From Flavobacterium sp. (lineage in GTDB: Bacteria; Bacteroidota; Bacteroidia; Flavobacteriales; Flavobacteriaceae): a DNA stretch of 5,794 bases. The notes under the pieces were generated by a model. The model made no database searches. It was not told the DNA's origin and saw nothing but the letters and a program-made list of their open reading frames with translations. The stretch lies in assembly GCA_019105125.1 (NCBI GenBank), contig JAHRWO010000197.1, forward strand, positions 1 through 5,794. The letters run 5' to 3'. Of this stretch, positions 5,701 to 5,794 are shown piece by piece. Every line of letters begins with the position of its first letter. The stretch's first letter is position 1. A program made the position numbers and the translations under genes.

Positions 5701-5722
5701 TTTTTCGGCAAATCCCGAAAGA
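5701..5722 (+). other. Small hairpin in the leader of the U32 peptidase gene
   Basis: TTTCGG (5703-5708) pairs with CCGAAA (5715-5720) around a 6-nt loop CAAATC. T5702-G5721 (wobble) and T5701-A5722 extend the stem to 8 pairs. It ends 14 bp before the ATG and would lie in the 5' untranslated region if the upstream promoter is real. It may affect translation or be incidental. Confidence 0.4.
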
Positions 5723-5736
5723 TTAAAGATTTACAA

Positions 5737-5794
5737 ATGAAGAAGAAGATTGAAATTTTAGCTCCTGCAAAAAACTTAGTACAGGGAATTGCTG
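5737..5794 (+). CDS. U32 family peptidase, N-terminal fragment (runs off the right edge)
   Basis: An ATG at 5737 opens a frame that continues to the window edge, giving 19 full codons. After a short lysine-rich start it reads EILAPAKNLVQGIA, the conserved first beta-strand of U32 peptidase-like proteins (collagenase-like; relatives include YhbU/UbiU and YegQ/TrhP), where the family has E-L-L-x-P-A-x-N/D. Bacteroidota homologues usually continue with a HGADAVYIG-like segment, which is not in view. Family members are linked to tRNA/rRNA hydroxylation or to O2-independent ubiquinone synthesis, and true protease activity is doubtful for many; the subgroup cannot be set from 19 residues. The leader is AT-rich (TTACAA-ATG) without a Shine-Dalgarno sequence. 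Confidence 0.75.
   Translation, partial: MKKKIEILAPAKNLVQGIA

Larger units (their letters stand above)
5432..5736. other. Gene-free stretch between aspC and the U32 peptidase gene
   Basis: About 305 bp with no credible coding region on either strand. It holds the aspC terminator, built from CACGAATT units (5448-5520), a second related hairpin element (5564-5624), and the probable promoter and leader hairpin of the U32 gene (5671-5722). I see nothing specific in 5521-5563 or 5625-5670 beyond A-rich sequence. Confidence 0.75.

Overview
The window reads as a piece of chromosome from a Bacteroidota bacterium, most likely a Flavobacterium or a close relative. The DNA is AT-rich. None of the start codons has a convincing Shine-Dalgarno sequence: the leaders are A/T-rich, such as TTACAA-ATG and ACACACA-ATG. 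Matches to the Bacteroidota -7 promoter box (TAnnTTTG) lie before several genes. The proteins resemble flavobacterial versions of ApaG, P5C dehydrogenase, RsmG and a U32 peptidase. This assignment rests on recalled family features, not on a search.

Layout from left to right: a doubtful C-terminal remnant of a membrane protein (to 110); apaG (114-500, +); a promoter region and then pruA (628-2253, +); a strong bidirectional terminator (2277-2314) and five heptad repeats (2322-2356) between convergent pruA and rsmG; rsmG (2357-2986, -); a 107-bp divergent promoter region; a membrane fatty acid desaturase (3094-4188, +); a GGAA-tetraloop terminator (4195-4224); a class I aminotransferase (4247-5431, +); a gene-free stretch of about 305 bp holding two structured repeat elements; and the first 19 codons of a U32 peptidase gene (5737 to the right edge).

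The genes are mostly single transcription units with separate housekeeping roles and do not form a pathway cassette. PruA makes glutamate from glutamate semialdehyde. The aminotransferase probably uses glutamate/2-oxoglutarate or aspartate/oxaloacetate, so the two touch the same amino-acid pool, but they are separated by terminators and an opposing gene. RsmG methylates 16S rRNA, and the desaturase adjusts membrane lipids.

I see no new defence, mobile or biosynthetic system here. The most interesting material is non-coding. After the aminotransferase gene, a 29-position imperfect hairpin is built from 9-10-nt units of CACGAATT and ends in a T-tract. About 100 bp further on, a second hairpin has the same unit spacing and shares the motif TGTAATYCGTG. 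They look like two diverged members of one intergenic repeat family. A separate five-copy heptad repeat directly follows the rsmG stop codon.
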